From Meconema thalassinum (lineage: Eukaryota; Arthropoda; Insecta; Orthoptera; Tettigoniidae), in contig OX336388.2 in the NCBI GenBank assembly GCA_946902985.2, forward strand, positions 1,390,182,223 through 1,390,246,222: DNA of 64,000 nucleotides, given 5' to 3'. Below the pieces are notes generated by a model that did not search any database, was not told the origin of the DNA, and saw nothing but the letters and a program-made list of their open reading frames with translations. The position numbers and the translations under genes were made by a program. This document shows positions 20,912-31,083 of the stretch, one piece after another; the stretch's first letter is position 1; each line of letters opens with the position of its first letter.

Positions 20912-21360
20912 GGATGTAACATGGTGTATTTGCTGAAAACATCCATAGTCACCAAAATATATCGGTTACCTCTTTTAGACTTTGGGAGAGGACCATATAA
21001 ATCAGTCGCGAAGATTTCGCAAGGCTTAGAAGGAATAATAGGCCGTGGTAATTCTCTCAATAATCTAGAATTATGTTTACTCCTTTGGCATAAGTCGCAT
21101 TCTCGAATAGTGTTTCTGACAGTTTGTCGCATTCGCTCCCACGAAAATTTCTCTTGAATCATGTTGACCGTCTTATCTACTCCAGCATGACCTGCGATTC
21201 TATGTGCCATCCAAATAATGGGTTTTTGCAATCGTGGAGGTATCACTACTCTCAGCTTCGTATGGTCGGGATCTGCAAACTTGTAGATTAAACCATCTAA
21301 CATCATAAAATCTCTTGAAATTCTTTCAGTTTCCACAAAATATAAAGCTTCTCACTCACC
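20912..21360 (-). pseudogene. Element A integrase, unit 2, N-terminal part
   Basis: Continuation of the integrase split by element B. It holds the HHCC zinc domain and the first catalytic Asp (now ATDLYGP, V to L compared with unit 1). The frame runs off into the element B LTR after MLHP. It shares the same absent-RT junction with the protease fragment as unit 1. Confidence 0.85.
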
Positions 21361-23645
21361 AGACAAAGCATAGCCCCAGTATCGATCAAAGTATCGACAG
21401 GCATACCGAATACTTCGCATGATATGATTGGCATTCTAATTCTTGTACCCATTTCTTTTCGTTCGTCATTCTGTTGAATTAAGTCATCATCCTCTGCTTG
21501 CCATTTAATAATTCTGGAAGTGAAAGTGTTCAAAATTCTATCTTCTACTGTGAATTCGAAGTTTTTTTTTTCATTACCATTCCCCCGGGATTGTTGTGTT
21601 CCCGATGGACCTGGTTCATTGGGCCTCTGCTCCAAAAACTGCAAGTTATCTTGGTGTCTTGCTTCCAAGTTTTTCCTTGTGTCCTTGTTAAACTCTTCAT
21701 TGGACTGACGAGTATCTACATTCCCTCTGTTATTGTAGTTGTTTCTACCATAATATCTTCTTTCCTGGTACCTTCCTTGACTATCTCGTGGTCTTCTCCA
21801 TCGAGTATTGTATCGATTACCACCATCCGGTCTCGCATATGGTTTGTAACTGTATCTGTTACTGTACTGGTTCCATCCTCTCTTATTCGGATCTTCCCTC
21901 GGCGTTTTCTCTTCTCGCCCTTCTCGAATCTCTCGAGGTGTCTGAGAATAACTATCAGCCATAACAGCATACACAGCGTTGTTATTCTTTACTCCCTTCT
22001 GATGGAAGAATTGAGCGTTTGTATGATCCAGCTTCTGTAATGCTTCATCAAATTGTTCCATATTATAGATATCAGCAGCGATCAAAGTCCTCTGGACGTC
22101 TGCTGGAAATTGACGTATCAATGCAGTAATCAATTCGTTATCTGGCATCGGCGGATCTAAATGTTGGAGTTTAGACAGCTGTCCAGAAAAGTACGTAGAG
22201 TATCGAGTAGGTTGTGACGTCGAGAATCTCTTCGAATATAACTCTGCTCTGACTTGCTGTTGGGTTTCCGGGGACCAAAACTTTTTCAATAGCCCACGAG
22301 AAAACTCCTCAAAAGTGGTTAGAGTGGATCTAAAAGCTCTAAACCAAAGAAGTGCAGGACCTTCCAAAAACTTCCCTATCACTCGGATCTGTCTTTCTTT
22401 AGGGATCTTAGAATCTTTCAGGTAATCCCCTGCTTCTCTCAAAAATTCCACGGGTGTCACAGAATCTCGCCCTGAAAATTTAGAAGGCTTATCTTCTATA
22501 TTCTTAAATACAGTTATGGGGTTGGATTGAAATACTGTCCTGACCTCATCCTGTCTTTGACTATCCGTTTCTCTAGCTCCTCCTAGATTTATCTCTATCT
22601 GTTCCTTTCCCCTTACATTTGGCATTTTTAACAGATGATCAGACTGTTTCTCATCCTTGATTTGAGTTTTCATAGCCTCAAGTTCCTTCTGGTTTTCTTC
22701 TGCCATTTTCTTAATTGCTTCAGTTTCTTTACAATTTTCCTTGACATCAGTGGATATCTGGTTCATAACAGCTTCATGACTTTTCAATGACCCTGTCATA
22801 TCTGATATGTCCTTCTGAGTTGCTTGGATATCTTTGGCAATTACTTCAATATGGGATGACAAAGATTCCCTAATCTCCTTGATTCCCTCTTGGTTCTCCA
22901 GCTTGAGTGTGTCTTTAATTTCATTGACAACTGTGGTTTTGATTTCAGTTTGCAACTCACTAATCACACCTTCTCTTATTTCTCCCATGACAAGTTCTTT
23001 GAATTGTTCCGTTAAACGTTGAACAACTAGAATTCCCATCTCGTTACTCTCCTTCTTCACTCTGACTTCCAGGTTGACCATGTCTTCACCAACTTTCCTA
23101 AGACCATGTTCTATCCTATCAGCTAAGCTTTGGGATCGAAGATCGGCATCGCGAAATTTATCGTCCATTAAACTTGCGTTAGTAGCTAATGAAGTTTCGA
23201 GTTCATGTGTTTTTTCGCATAATTTATTCATTTTACTTTCAAGTGTCATTTTCAAAATTTCGGAATTCTCTTTAAATTTACTCTCCATTGAATTAAATTT
23301 GCTATTTAAATTTTCTTTCAAATTACCCTTTAAAGAATCAGAACTTTCTTTAAGTTTATTTTCTAAATTTTCTTTAAGTTTATTTTCTAAAGAATCAGAA
23401 TTTTCCTTAAGTTTTTCATCTAAACTTTCTTTCAAGTTATCTTTTAACCTGCTTTCTAAAGAATCAGAATTTTCTTTAAGTTTATTTTCTAAAGAATCAG
23501 AATTTTCTTTAAGTTTACTTTCTAAAGAATCAGAATTTTCTTTAAGTTTCCTTTCCAAAGCCTCAGTATTTTCTTTCATAATGGCGGCTACACGTCGTCC
23601 AGCCTCTTTTGAACTCTCCTCCAAACTCCTCATCATTCTCATCAT
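21303..23645 (-). CDS. Element A Gag-protease fusion ORF, unit 2
   Basis: A 780-residue ORF, homologous to the 691-residue Gag of unit 1 but continuing in frame into the aspartic protease start (VDTLIDTGAMLCLVSE). The A run (T run 21562-21571 on the plus strand) has 10 bases instead of 9. The upstream ATG used in unit 1 is ATC here, so the first ATG is 9 bases further in. The 11-residue KLKENSDSLEN repeat occurs once more than in unit 1 (33 bp longer). It contains the coiled-coil region, capsid-like domain and RY/RG-rich tail, and has no zinc knuckle. The protease is truncated after LVSE, so proteolytic activity is unlikely. It would assemble particles, if expressed. Confidence 0.82.
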   Translation of the reverse strand: MMRMMRSLEESSKEAGRRVAAIMKENTEALERKLKENSDSLESKLKENSDSLENKLKENSDSLESRLKDNLKESLDEKLKENSDSLENKLKENLENKLKESSDSLKGNLKENLNSKFNSMESKFKENSEILKMTLESKMNKLCEKTHELETSLATNASLMDDKFRDADLRSQSLADRIEHGLRKVGEDMVNLEVRVKKESNEMGILVVQRLTEQFKELVMGEIREGVISELQTEIKTTVVNEIKDTLKLENQEGIKEIRESLSSHIEVIAKDIQATQKDISDMTGSLKSHEAVMNQISTDVKENCKETEAIKKMAEENQKELEAMKTQIKDEKQSDHLLKMPNVRGKEQIEINLGGARETDSQRQDEVRTVFQSNPITVFKNIEDKPSKFSGRDSVTPVEFLREAGDYLKDSKIPKERQIRVIGKFLEGPALLWFRAFRSTLTTFEEFSRGLLKKFWSPETQQQVRAELYSKRFSTSQPTRYSTYFSGQLSKLQHLDPPMPDNELITALIRQFPADVQRTLIAADIYNMEQFDEALQKLDHTNAQFFHQKGVKNNNAVYAVMADSYSQTPREIREGREEKTPREDPNKRGWNQYSNRYSYKPYARPDGGNRYNTRWRRPRDSQGRYQERRYYGRNNYNNRGNVDTRQSNEEFNKDTRKNLEARHQDNLQFLEQRPNEPGPSGTQQSRGNGNEKKNFEFTVEDRILNTFTSRIIKWQAEDDDLIQQNDERKEMGTRIRMPIISCEVFGMPVDTLIDTGAMLCLVSEKLYILWKLKEFQEIL

Positions 23646-24120
23646 TTCTTCGATAATTTCAATTATTATTCAAAACTTAGGGGTATACAACAGTGGCAAA
23701 CACAAGCTTATAACTAGAACAAGAAATATGAATAGATAATTGGAACACTCTAATAAAATGAGATTTGTCCTAATGTCGACGTGATGGAAAAACAAAAGTC
23801 CCTACTTTTTACGAATTACATTTACCATAATATCACAAGAAAAATATGCAAGTTCTCAAATATCCTCCACCTGGATTCTAATAATGCGTATATCCAGTCA
23901 TCGAACGTTTTCTACTGAATTTACTTGACGCCCTAATGGTTAAGCCATTATCAAAAATAATCAAACCCATTCTAATTATTAAATTTTTACTCTTCCCCAC
24001 TAATTGGGTTTCCTACTAATTTATTCATCCAAACCAGACATCTCTCAACTCCCAAAATATTTCTATAAAAATTATCACAATTTCATATCGGCATGCGATT
24101 GACCATGTCTAAATCGAGAT

Positions 24121-24135
24121 CCACGTTCGAAGCCA
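24121..24135 (-). other. Element A primer-binding site, unit 2
   Basis: Identical to 6701-6715, 22 bases from the LTR end at 24158. Confidence 0.4.
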
Positions 24136-24157
24136 TTTCTCTCCCTATCTTATTTTA

Positions 24158-27100
24158 TGTGCCCGTTTAGACCGGAGTCCGCACGACCACATATGCATTT
24201 TACCAATAATCAGTCAGCACGAAAGTCAAAATATCCCGGAGAGCCAGATGGGTTAAAGCAAATCGCAAAAACGACATCAAATTAAAAAAAAATGCTTTGC
24301 TGATTTTTGGCTCAATGCAACAATAAGGATAGAAGGAGATTTAATTGGGAGTAACACATCCTGTAAAATTATCTCAGTTTATTTTGAAGTTAAAATCTGA
24401 CTGCAAGGATGCTCAAAGCAGCATCACCCACGTGTGGCGATCCACACTCTTATTTACACACAATATACAGAAATTTTCCAAACACATTTGACAATCTTTT
24501 TGGTAACACAAGTCCGATTAATAGTCCTGTGGACCGTGTTCCAAAATTATTAATGTTTAATTCCAGTTCAAAGTTAATTGCCTATACTGGAAATATCGTA
24601 GATCACTGTTTGAATATTTACATGATATTAACACTCGTAGAATAAATGTTCATATAATTTTTAAACTTTCACTTGTTTTTCCAGTTTCAAAAATATATCG
24701 TCGAAAAATATTATTATCATTGAAGCAATACAAATAATTTACATATATTAATAACATCTGAAAAGTATTTGACCTTGAGCATAGCATCGAAGAACTGTGC
24801 GAAGCACAACAACAATTAATTGTTCTTCTGACATTAAACATTCGAGAAGTGACTCGATTATGAACTTCAAGTTCCAAACAAAATATATGATTTCTGAATC
24901 ATCAACTTGATCAATAAATGGTTAAACCATTCAACTATTCAATTTTCCACTTGGAATCATTATTATAAAAATATTTATATTCATGGCCATTTTTAGCAAC
25001 TTTCACAACTTGCAATTCTTCGACAGAATGCGGAAATTAGAATTGTAGTTTTATAATGAATTCATTTAGTTCATGGCACTAGGATTGAAAATATCCTTCA
25101 AATTATTCGTGGTTAAAGAATTATTTTTAATTGGCAGTGGCCCATTCTATTATTTGTGTAAGAGCACAATATTACAACAACAACGGCAAAGGTCTTCCTC
25201 TGAAGAAGAATAAACTACTATCATGACAAATCCGGGTTCTAGCAAAATCAAAGTCTAAATGGAATTCGTAAACAAGGTTGAAATAAGAACTGATGGTTTT
25301 CAAGAAATAACCTTCGGGTCATTCATACGACGAAATGTGTGGCTCCAATACTCCTACTATAAACCTGAGCCATCGAACCTGCTATTTGATTGATGCTCGA
25401 AAAAACCTCTTCATTCCTGCGACTTAACATGCGCACCTGGGAATGGCATTTCAACTACTCCACACATAAATTTTCTTCCCAAAATTTATACAATAAATCA
25501 AGCCTCTGCTTGTTATCCACACTGGAAGATTAATAAACTTACAAGTTTATTTTATTTTACCATTCAGTTCAACCCGTGAATTTACCATACTTATGAAAAT
25601 CTTTATTTCACTTTCAAGTGTATTTACGTCATGATTTTATATAAATACAAAAATATCCTATTTGATACAAATATCATTTGTTTCCCGTTTCATGCCTCTC
25701 CGTGTTATCTGAAAAATATATTTTACTCATTGCAAATATCAACTGTTCAACCAGAACTGAAATGTTGGTTGAATGCGGGCTTGCGCTAACCACTCTCCTT
25801 CGGAAAATCTCCTGTTCCAAACTAGAAATGTTTAAACTACTTCATAGGCTCTTTCTCAATACATATGATTATTAGAAAATATAATATCCAAGAATTATTT
25901 AGAAAAATTATGAAAATTATTATTATTATTATTAGTGGATTATTATTATTAATATTTGTTATATCATTTTAAATATATTTAATTATCATCTCATTATGTG
26001 AGAATCCACATGTTCGAACCTTCGAATATGGAAAAAATATCCATTCCTCAACAAAAATAAATTTAACTTTTACAGTTACATCGGCTAATTACCGTGATTT
26101 CCCAAAAATATGAAATATTCAAATAAATGCTCGAAATGCTCGGTCATCGATCCTAAACTGTTCTGAGGGTTGAAAATACTCAGAATAACTCTAACAAGTC
26201 TTGCGTAAATCATTGCAAGCTTTAAATACGAAGAAAACAAGTAGTTCCGTGAAGAACTATACAGCCTATTTTCATATATCCTACTTATGTTAATTGCCAC
26301 TATCAACATTCACAATTTCAGTTTGATTGCTGCAATAGATTCGTAGATATTATTTATTATTTAAAGTCCTATAGGTGAACTTAAGTTCATAGCACCTATG
26401 AACATTAAAAAATGCAGTTTGATTGCTAAAATAGATTCGTAGATATTCAGTATCGTCTAAATATTTCGGATGGTCGCCATGTTGGATTGTTAAATGTATA
26501 GGCCATAGAGTCATGTACCATTAATGGAAAATTATTGCGTAGGTTCATTATTCAAACTTTCACTTCGATCGCATGACTACATCACAAGAAATAAAAACTT
26601 AATTTTAAAATTCGCACTGCCGCCATCTTGAGGTTATGTAGACAATTGAACTAAATTAGATACCAGTGGATTACAATGTGTATAAATATTTCCTGTACCA
26701 GGTTTCAGTGCGCTTGGAACATTAAATCGCGAGAAAGGTCTATTTAAAATGTTCAAATTCGCTTGGCCGCCATGTTCGTTTTGTAGTTAACCGGTTTTTG
26801 AAAATCTTATAGATGGACTTCCAGTAGTGCCCTTTATCTCGGTACAAAATTTTAGGGAGATACCGCTAATAGTTTCAGAGATATAGAATGCCGGTGAAAT
26901 ATTTCGCACATCCGCCATCTTGTGATTATGTAAACAATTGCACGAAGTTAGATGTCGGTTCATTACAATGTATATAAACATATACTGTACCAAGTTTCAT
27001 TGCGTTTGGTTGGTCAAATCGCGAGACACGTCTATTTAAAAGTCGCAAATTCGCTTGGCCGCCATATTGGTTTTGTAGTTACCAGGTTTTCAAAAGTCAC

Positions 27101-28667
27101 ATAAGTGAACTTATAGTAGTTCTCTCTATCACCATAGAAAATGTCAGGGTAATATCGGTAACAGTTTCGGAGATATTGAATGCTGGTGAAATATTTCGCA
27201 CAGCCGCCATGTTGGATTGGTGAGTCGTAACAAAATTTGAAGGGCACGGTCGAGGTCGCCGGGAATAGTGCTATGAACTTTCCGAGTTTCATTGAAATCG
27301 CTCCTGCCGTTTAGATTTTATTAGGGGGGGGGGGGGGACACACACACACACGCACACACACACGGACAAAAGGTGATCTCATAAGCCTATTTTTTCAAAA
27401 TTGAAAATAGGCTAAAAATGTGTTGGTCATCTGCAGAAAAATAGTTTGTTCCAATTAGCTAGGCATAATATAATTCAAATGTGGCTTACATTTCTTGATG
27501 GTCTTGAAGCGTAGTAAACCTGGTCTGTACCAGATTTATCCATAGACATGCCCTATCGGACAAGCACGTATAATCCTTGTATCCGCCGCCATCATATACC
27601 CACAATTCGTCTAGTCAGACATAGTGGTAGTATCTTTCGACGTTTGAATAAACTGTGGTTCCATTTTAATATGGGCTTCTATCAAAGCCATAACAGTTTG
27701 TTTAAATAGGGTCAGATCTAAGTGATCTCTTCTTAGATATGTCAGTTGTAACATAACTCACGGTAATCTTATCAGTACAAGAAAAACACTGACAGTCTAA
27801 GCAATTAACGGCTGTTCTGAAGATCGTTCCCTGGGCATGGTTTATTAATATCACCATCTGCCATGCGCTAAGCAACTTGCAGTTTCCCTTGCGTAGACTA
27901 ATGAACGCCACCGTTATAGACTAGTCTTCAGTGTACTGACAGATCGAAGTGGTTAACTAGTTACAAATATGAAAACTGACTTGAAATGGATTTACACATC
28001 CAAGTATTAAGTTATTACTGGACTGTGACAAAATACTATTTTCTAGACAAAGTCTAGCATATGTCCTTGTAGAAATATAAATATTTCCACCAATGTCTGT
28101 AGAAAAATCAATCACCTCAGTGATTCTCCTCGCCAGAAACTTACCAAGTTCCAACTCGTAGCGCAGCACTTTTCGTGACTATCACGACTTGAAAAGAACT
28201 TCTGCGTAGATCCGGCAACCATGTGCCTTGGCTCAGCGTCGTAGCAACTTGCTCGGCAAATGCTTGTGTTAGAATGAGCTGAAGTTGCTTCGGCCAGCTG
28301 GCTTTTATTCAAAACTGCCAGGGTCACGCGTCATCACGCTGTAATCTAGAAATCCTCATATCTCTGGTATCCCTGGTCCGATTTACTTGATACTAATTGC
28401 ATTCTCTTTCATTTGGCCGTGCCAGTAATCTGATCCCAGTCTCAAGTCTCTACTCCATGGTTAACTATTTAATCAATAAATAGCCTCGACCTCTGCTATT
28501 ACTCGCTACGTCACTTGACATGCAAGTATCGGTAAATTCCTTCCAAATGCTTCGAGAAGCAATGTAGCGCGATATTCAAATATCTCAACTTTCAAAAGCG
28601 GCTACAGCCTTTCCCTTGATATCTAAGTGTCTGAATCTTGGAATACCCATTCCTAGAGTTGGGCACA
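24158..28667 (-). repeat. Element A, LTR copy 3 (5' LTR, complete, 4510 bp)
   Basis: The outer LTR of the tandem array. Similarity to the other LTRs ends exactly at 28667 (GGGCACA). The following ATACGACATTTGG belongs to a dispersed repeat also seen at about 61560 (other strand), so element A landed in that repeat. It carries the CGCCAT array at 26475-27210 and a longer G run at 27325. The left flank of the whole array is outside the window, so the target duplication cannot be checked. Confidence 0.8.
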
Positions 28668-29118
28668 ATACGACATTTGGTTGAATTCCAATTGATAGTG
28701 CAGAAGTTATATGCCTTTAAATATTGGACCTATCAGTAGGCTTATAATCATTTTGGCAACACTGCCATGTATGGCCTCCTGGAAATTAAACTGCAATATT
28801 ATCTATATGTGTGCCGATTTTGAAATAGCTCCCATTCATACCTTCCAAGATATCCAACATGGAGCTCAAATTTCAATTGCGATTTTTCAGCAGTTGGTAG
28901 CACTGACATCATTTTCAATGTGGCCGTGAGATTTCAGGTATAGATCTTTACTCCTACCAAATTTTATTTCGATTGCTCCAGCCGTTTAGGAGTTGATGGG
29001 CGGGGGGGGGGGGGGGGGGGGGGGACACACAGCCAGACAGACAGACACACATTTATCCGGATCGATCTCATAAGACTACTTTTTCCTCATTTTTGCAAAA
29101 TGTGAAAAGTAGGCTAAA
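28668..29118 (+). repeat. Dispersed hairpin-ended repeat, truncated copy
   Basis: It matches the reverse complement of about 61115-61580: both contain GTGGCC/GGCCTCCTGGAAATTAAAC-type segments, CCAACATGGAGCTCAAATTTCAATTG, GCCGTTTAGGAGTTGAT, a G run and a terminal hairpin. The hairpin pairs CTACTTTT with AAAAGTAG around CATTTTTGCAAAATG and ends GGCTAAAAAT. There is no ORF. Its left part was displaced by the element A insertion. Confidence 0.7.
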
Positions 29119-29448
29119 AATGTGAGTACCATTCAATGTATTAATATAACGGCATAGCTCATGATAGGTCCATATTGTTGTATGTAAAATGCCAGAGGGA
29201 ACTTGAAGTAAAAATATGTATGAGTTTCATTCCTCATATTGTATTCACTAGTTTAAAATTCCAGAAGGATTGACTTACTGCAGCAAATGTGTAAGGTCAT
29301 GTTCAATATAACAGTAAAGTTAATTGATAATCTAATAAATGGGTCGAAGTCTATATAAACATTAATATTCGGCATATCTATGCAATATAACGTTAAATTG
29401 AGTCAAGTCCGGTAAAATTGTAAGTGAAAGACAAGGAAAGTGTGAAAA

Positions 29449-29944
29449 CATGGTGTCCACAGAATTTTCAATGTCTATTTTCCTGACCATTTATCAACAA
29501 AATTCCTGACTCGTTAAGTCATCGTAACATCGGAAAAGAGGGTTATTGTGGAAACATATATATTTCTTTTTAATTTTGCAGCCTCCACATTCCCCATAGC
29601 TGCCCAACGCTTGCCTCTTTATTCATTTAAAATACAAAATGAAGTGCAATGTGCTGGGTGATGGGGTCGCCACATCCCTACGCCAATGCAAAAAAATAGG
29701 TAAAAGAAGTTTTTACTATGATGTACTGTAAAAATGGAAACATACCATAATGTCCAGTGAGTTATTGCTTTTTTTTTATCTTCAGAGATTAGTTGAACTA
29801 GTAACATCAAAATATGGCTGTAAAACACAAATTACTCTATGGTTAATATAAATTCCTGACTTTCTAATACTTTTCGCAATATTTTCCTGACTCACGCCAG
29901 TTTTTCACACTTTTTCCTGACTATTCCTGCCTGTGGACACCATG
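29449..29944. mobile_element. MITE with 14-bp terminal inverted repeats
   Basis: CATGGTGTCCACAG (29449-29462) is the perfect reverse complement of CTGTGGACACCATG (29931-29944). Both ends are flanked by GAAAA (29444-29448 and 29945-29949), a likely 5-bp target duplication. TTCCTGAC recurs near both ends (about 29482, 29503, 29850, 29886, 29914), like the sub-terminal repeats of hAT-type elements. It is about 496 bp and encodes no transposase, so it is non-autonomous. Assignment to a superfamily is uncertain. Confidence 0.7.
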
Positions 29945-30712
29945 GAAAATATATGTGTATCAGGATATTTATGTACATGTTAGAGTATAATAATTGCCAT
30001 AATTTACGCAGTATGCGTCGTAGAGAAGGGCCAGTAATTAAATACCAGTATGATCGAGCCGATATATAGCCATGAGACCAGTCATATCCGGGAGGTAATA
30101 GAAGTGTCATATGAACAGAAATAGCTAATAGCAATGATTGTTAGGCCGCTATAAGCGAGCAATGTTAATGTAGAAGCCAGAACTTTTACATAATCGCAGG
30201 GAACTATTCCTTAGTATGCACGTCAGGACGTCTAATGAGCCATTCTTCGAATGCAAGTACCGTACAGCCGTCGAGCGTACGGATATACATATCGGCAGCG
30301 ATTGGGACAGGTGGGAGGCCTGTATGCCCAAATCAGCATCGTCGTAGCGACTAAGAAGTAACAGGTGCCACCTTAGATCAGTTAATTATTGAATATTCAC
30401 CTCATGGGAGTATGACATTATTGTTTTGGAGGGATCATACGATGCCCTGCCATCTGAATGTATCGTCATGACGAATAGAAATAAACAGTGTCATCACTCC
30501 GCTATTTAAGCATTGTCGTTCATGGTCCAGCCAGTGTGTAGCGCGGAAGTCGCGCCGCACCAAAAGCACGTGACAGTAGCCCACGAGGTTAGTACTGTAA
30601 TGTCCTGTGCGCGAGAAGTCACATTAAGGGAATTTGTTTCTTTGTAATAGTTTATGAATGTCTGTGCAGTGCTTTGTGTGTGCAAACAACATTTTCTGCT
30701 TTTTTCAGGAAA

Positions 30713-30969
30713 ATGTCGTATTGTTTCGTTCCTGGATGTAAATCAGGTTAGGAAGAAAATCTGAAGGTAGACATTTTTTCACACCGCCAAAAGAAACAAA
30801 TTTGTTTGCGAAATGGGCGAGAGTTATTCCGCGGAAAGATAAGCGATCGTCGATCAAAAATAGAATCTGTGAAGTGCGTTTTTCAGAAGATTTAATTATT
30901 ATAAAGGCGGACAGTTTCGTAGTGAACTGTGAGAACGTGGAACTTCCTCGCGCGAATTGGAAATTATAA
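30713..30969 (+). pseudogene. THAP-domain fragment, frame-broken
   Basis: The N-terminal THAP zinc-binding DNA-binding domain: MSYCFVPGCKSG, then after a frame shift near 30748 GRHFFTPPKE, LFAKWARVIP, ICEVRFSEDL and a final VELPRANWKL stop. The C-x4-C pair, the invariant Trp and the second Cys are present. The His of the usual CxxHF motif is Arg (CEVRF), so zinc binding should be impaired. THAP domains occur in P-element-type transposases and host regulators; no catalytic part follows. A polypyrimidine-AG acceptor (TTTTTTCAG, ending 30708) lies just before the ATG, and TATTTAAG lies about 200 bp upstream. That arrangement could be the remains of a gene start, or a transposon 5' end. Confidence 0.6.
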
Positions 30970-31083
30970 CCAGGATCAGGACCTCACATTTTTCAAAATT
31001 TACTGAAATATCTACCCACTGATGTAAAATCACGAAAGGCGCCCAGTAGGATACGGAATGAGGGCAGCCTTCCATGGTTACTT

